Assembly (NCBI GenBank): GCA_009783025.1
Contig: WRHY01000007.1
Span: 1 to 64,000 of the forward strand
Origin: Desulfovibrionaceae bacterium
GTDB lineage: Bacteria; Desulfobacterota; Desulfovibrionia; Desulfovibrionales; Desulfovibrionaceae
Reading direction: 5' to 3'
Length of the DNA: 64,000 nucleotides
The notes beneath the pieces are model-generated. The model did no database searches, was not told the DNA's origin, and worked only from the letters and a program-made list of their open reading frames with translations. This document shows, piece by piece, positions 61,622 through 64,000 of the stretch; position 1 is the stretch's first letter; every line of letters begins with the position of its first letter. The position numbers and the translations under genes were made by a program.

Positions 61622-62302
61622 ATGGCTGGTTCTCTGCCGGATTTGGCCCCTTTTTTCGAGCGTTACGAGCGGCATGCGCGCGAGGCTGACGCCCTTTTCG
61701 AGCGCATCCGCGCCGAGCACCCTGATCTTGTCGTCTGCCGCGAGCAGTGCAGCAGTTGCTGCCACGCTCTTTTTGATCTTTCCCTTGTGGAAGCGCTGTA
61801 TCTTAATGCCGAATTTCAAAAGCGCATTCCCTTGAGTAACGAGCGGGCCGCCATTCTTGACGAAGCCGACAAAGCGGATCGTCAGGCCGCGCGCATCAAG
61901 CGCAAGGTGTTCAAGGAGTCCAAGACCGGTAAGGACAGTAACCTCATACTGGCTGAAGTTGCGGCCGAGAGCCTGCGTTGCCCCTTGCTGGACAAGGATG
62001 ACCGCTGTATCCTCTATGAGGTGCGGCCCATCACCTGCCGCTTGTACGGCGTGCCCACGGCCATTGGCGGCAAATCCCACACCTGCGGCAAAACCGGGTT
62101 CGTGCAGGGCGGCAGATACCCTACCGTGGCCCTGGACAAGATGCAGCACCGGCTTTCCGCCCTGAGCGGGGAACTGGCCGCTTTTATAGGCACGGCCTAC
62201 ACGGAACTGGCCTCCATGTATGTGCCGGTTTCCAGCGCGCTGTTGACTGAATATGACGCCGCCTATCTCGGTATCGGCGGCATTCGCAAAGAGAAAGAGT
62301 GA
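61622..62302 (+). CDS. YkgJ-family zinc/iron cysteine-cluster protein
   Basis: A 226-residue protein. VVCREQCSSCCHALFDLSLVEAL (about 37-59, CxxCC) and later CPLLDKDDRCILYEVRPITC with a C-terminal Cys in SHTCGK match the YkgJ (CxxCxxCC) family, whose metal site is not well defined. The start at 61622 follows CCGGAG. It overlaps the next gene (TGATG), and the next two likewise, making a three-gene unit with the downstream TPR protein. Confidence 0.85.
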   Translation: MAGSLPDLAPFFERYERHAREADALFERIRAEHPDLVVCREQCSSCCHALFDLSLVEALYLNAEFQKRIPLSNERAAILDEADKADRQAARIKRKVFKESKTGKDSNLILAEVAAESLRCPLLDKDDRCILYEVRPITCRLYGVPTAIGGKSHTCGKTGFVQGGRYPTVALDKMQHRLSALSGELAAFIGTAYTELASMYVPVSSALLTEYDAAYLGIGGIRKEKE

Positions 62303-62685
62303 TGACACGCCCGTCCGATTTGCTGAACAAAGGTGCGGAACGCGCGTTCACGCCTGAAGAGACCGAGCAGAAACGGTATTTTTATGAACGGATGTCGCCC
62401 CGGCGCCGCCGCTTCGTGGACCGTATCGGGTTTGAAAACTGGGATCCCTTTGAGGGACCTAAAGAACCCATGGACCTGCGCACGGACCTCACAAAGCGCA
62501 CGGTGCAGGAACTGGTGCGGGAATTTATGAAAACCACTGTGGGCCGGATGCACGGCGGGGAATACGCCAGGGGCGCGACAGACTGCGCCGTGGGCATTGT
62601 GGCCAGGCAGGAGAAGTATCAGGGGGTGCTGGATTTTTGCGTCTGGTACCATGAATTGCTGCAAAAGGAGAAGCTTTCCAAATGA
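62302..62685 (+). CDS. Conserved hypothetical protein
   Basis: A 127-residue basic soluble protein. MSPRRRRFVDRIGFENWDPF and the Arg/Glu-rich helical stretch that follows are visible, but no family is recognised. Start ATG overlaps the preceding TGA, and the stop overlaps the start of the TPR gene (ATGA), so the three are translated together. Confidence 0.7.
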   Translation: MTRPSDLLNKGAERAFTPEETEQKRYFYERMSPRRRRFVDRIGFENWDPFEGPKEPMDLRTDLTKRTVQELVREFMKTTVGRMHGGEYARGATDCAVGIVARQEKYQGVLDFCVWYHELLQKEKLSK

Positions 62686-63305
62686 AGGACCATTATGATG
62701 ATCTTGACGAGTATATTGCCGACCTGCGCGCCGCCATTGAAAGCTCGCCTGACTGCGCAAATCATCTGTACAATCTGGGCGTGGCCCTGCTCAGCAAACG
62801 CGACTTCCAGAATGCGGAGCGCGCTTTTCTTGATTCGGTGCGTAAATCGCCCCGTCTGGCCGAAGCCTATGTGCAACTTGGCGGCATCTGCCTGCAACGC
62901 GGCGATTTGGACGGCTGCCTGAACTACAATACGGAAGCGGCGAACAGCCGCCCTCGTTTCGCCATTGCCTGGGGCAACATCGGCTTTGTGCACCTGCAGC
63001 GCGGCGATGCGGAAAAGGCCGCCGAAGCCCTGACCAAAGCCGTCAAGTGGGATCCCAACTTTGTGCAGGGCATCACCTCTCTGGCCGCAGCCCAGTATAT
63101 GCTGGGCCGTGTGGACGAAAGCATTGCCCTGTCCGAGCGCGTGCTCAAGCTGCAGCCTGGTTTTGGTCCGGCCTATAACAACCTGGCCCTGGCCTGGCTG
63201 GAAAAGGGCGAGGGCAAAAAGGCTCTGGAATACGCCGAGTTAGCCGTTGCCAACGGTTTTGAAGTGCCGGAAGACTTTTTGAAAGAATTGGAGCCGTATA
63301 AGTAG
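62682..63305 (+). CDS. Tetratricopeptide-repeat protein
   Basis: A 207-residue soluble protein with about five TPR units, for example NHLYNLGVALLSKRDFQNAE, AEAYVQLGGICLQRGDLDGC and FAIAWGNIGFVHLQRGDAEK. The typical W-LG-Y-A-F-A-P residues are clear. It is coupled to the upstream hypothetical and YkgJ genes and precedes the purine gene by 16 bases. Probably a protein-protein adaptor. Confidence 0.9.
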   Translation: MKDHYDDLDEYIADLRAAIESSPDCANHLYNLGVALLSKRDFQNAERAFLDSVRKSPRLAEAYVQLGGICLQRGDLDGCLNYNTEAANSRPRFAIAWGNIGFVHLQRGDAEKAAEALTKAVKWDPNFVQGITSLAAAQYMLGRVDESIALSERVLKLQPGFGPAYNNLALAWLEKGEGKKALEYAELAVANGFEVPEDFLKELEPYK

Positions 63306-63321
63306 GAGGCCTATTGTATTT

Positions 63322-63915
63322 ATGGATATGCTTCCCATCAGACGCGCTATCCTGAGCGTGACCGACAAAACCGGCCTGGCCGATTTCGCGGCCTTTCTGG
63401 CCGGGAACGGCGTGGAACTCGTTTCCACGGGCGGTACGTGTAAAATGCTGCAAGACGCGGGGCTTACTGTAACCCAGGTCAGCGAAGTGACCGGCTTTCC
63501 CGAGATCATGGGCGGCCGGGTAAAGACCCTGCACCCGGCGATCCACGGCGGCATCCTGGCTGACAAGGATAACCCCGAACATGTGAAGACCCTGGGCGAA
63601 CACGGCATCAAGACCTTTGATCTGGTGTGCGTCAATCTGTACAACTTTGCCGAGGCGGCGGCCAAGCAACTGGAACCGCGTTTGGCCATCGAGGAAATCG
63701 ATATCGGCGGCCCCTGCATGTTGCGCGCCTCGGCCAAGAACTACCACTCGGTTCTGGTGGCGCCCGCGCCCTCCTTTTATCCGCGTATCCGGACAGCGCT
63801 GATCGATAACAACATGCGGGCTCCGCTGGGCCTGCGCCTGGAACTGGCCGTGGCCACCTTTGCCGCCACTTCCCTTTACGACGGCATGATTGCTACCTAT
63901 CTTAAGGGAACATGA
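63322..63915 (+). CDS. purH: Stand-alone IMP cyclohydrolase (PurH N-terminal domain)
   Basis: A 197-residue protein equal to the MGS-like N-terminal domain of bifunctional PurH: RRAILSVTDKTGLADFA, ELVSTGGTCKMLQDAG, ITGFPEIMGGRVKTLHP-like VTGFPEIMGGRVKTLHPAIH, and DLVCVNLYNF. It closes the purine ring by forming IMP from FAICAR. The formyltransferase half is missing, and the gene ends naturally with an ATGA overlap to the next gene, so this is not a frameshift; the other activity must be encoded elsewhere. The split form is known in Desulfovibrio. Start 63322 has AGGAGG. Confidence 0.92.
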   Translation: MDMLPIRRAILSVTDKTGLADFAAFLAGNGVELVSTGGTCKMLQDAGLTVTQVSEVTGFPEIMGGRVKTLHPAIHGGILADKDNPEHVKTLGEHGIKTFDLVCVNLYNFAEAAAKQLEPRLAIEEIDIGGPCMLRASAKNYHSVLVAPAPSFYPRIRTALIDNNMRAPLGLRLELAVATFAATSLYDGMIATYLKGT

Positions 63916-64000
63916 AGTTCTCCTGCATTGTCGCCACCCTGAACTCCTCCCGCCTGCTCAGCCGCGCCCTGGGTTCGGTGCTCAGCCAGAGCCACGGCAA
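63912..64000 (+). CDS. Glycosyltransferase family 2 (5' end only)
   Basis: The first 29 codons read MKFSCIVATLNSSRLLSRAL and continue into SVLSQSHG, the usual nucleotide-sugar-binding start of GT-A family 2 enzymes. The gene is cut by the window edge. Its ATG overlaps the purH TGA. Confidence 0.75.
   Translation, partial: MKFSCIVATLNSSRLLSRALGSVLSQSHG

Noticed and set aside
63322..63915. Broken purH gene
   Set aside because: The frame ends cleanly with an ATGA overlap to the next gene; a stand-alone IMP cyclohydrolase is known in this group.
1..64000. CRISPR array
   Set aside because: The short repeats found are palindromic elements at irregular distances, not regularly spaced direct repeats with unique spacers.

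Overview
The window looks like a chromosomal segment of a strict anaerobe of the Desulfovibrionaceae (sulfate- or sulfite-reducing Desulfobacterota). This is inferred from gene content: a Desulfovibrio-style outer-membrane porin, IorAB, a 2[4Fe-4S]-type ferredoxin with an Asp in place of a cluster cysteine, a stand-alone IMP-cyclohydrolase (PurH N-domain) gene, CobT, DUF39/UPF0280 homocysteine-type proteins, and many ferredoxin-linked oxidoreductases. No rRNA, tRNA or CRISPR array was seen. One tmRNA gene is present.

Layout. 1-3.3 kb: iorBA and a YfgM-like membrane protein on the minus strand. 3.5-7.4 kb: a PAS/sigma-54 activator, an AT-rich regulatory gap, then an aquaglyceroporin-cobW pair behind a sigma-54 promoter. 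7.4-19 kb: a catabolic island made of SDR, ThDP enzyme, ferredoxin-nitroreductase and MFS carrier (minus), a very large sigma-54 activator with a TPR-like N-half (minus), and a divergent TctCBA transporter (plus) behind its own sigma-54 promoter and a palindromic operator. 19-36.2 kb: a continuous 17-gene minus-strand array, the most interesting part. From 5' to 3' it holds a molybdopterin oxidoreductase with FeS partner, a DUF39-ferredoxin fusion, a CCG/HdrD-like FeS protein, a short protein I read as a second diverged DUF39 homologue, a TauABC-like ABC transporter with two ATPases, two MtaA/UroD methyltransferases flanking a corrinoid protein, a thioredoxin-like protein, a second CobW GTPase, a MetH-activation-like protein, a RamA-like corrinoid activator, and UPF0280 (COG2122). 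37-44.7 kb: RNA-type metallo-beta-lactamase, VOC protein, chemotaxis receptor, cation ATPase, MscL. 44.7-47.1 kb: small accessory genes, including a RHH/ParE toxin-antitoxin pair. 47.2-64 kb: tmRNA, gamma-glutamyltransferase, envelope proteins, porin, Lon, Sel1 protein, class IV aminotransferase, CobT, ferredoxin, YkgJ and TPR proteins, PurH N-domain and the start of a glycosyltransferase.

How the parts may work together (inference). The aquaporin-cobW promoter and the promoter of the 17-gene array are near-identical sigma-54 sites (TGGCAT-N5-RTGCA), and both have TGTGTACACA palindromes upstream. The PAS activator beside the first is therefore the likely regulator of both, 31 kb apart. The array couples import of a small, perhaps methylated or sulfonated, compound to corrinoid-dependent methyl transfer, and adds the protein families (DUF39 and COG2122) known from sulfide-to-homocysteine assembly. 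This looks like a combined methyl/sulfur module that I cannot match to a described pathway.

At least three families of palindromic intergenic repeats (1; 49.6/51.3/60.9 kb; 36.3/58.5 kb) and two further large palindromes sit between genes. Copies of one family differ by compensatory changes and two of them supply the stop codon of the upstream gene.
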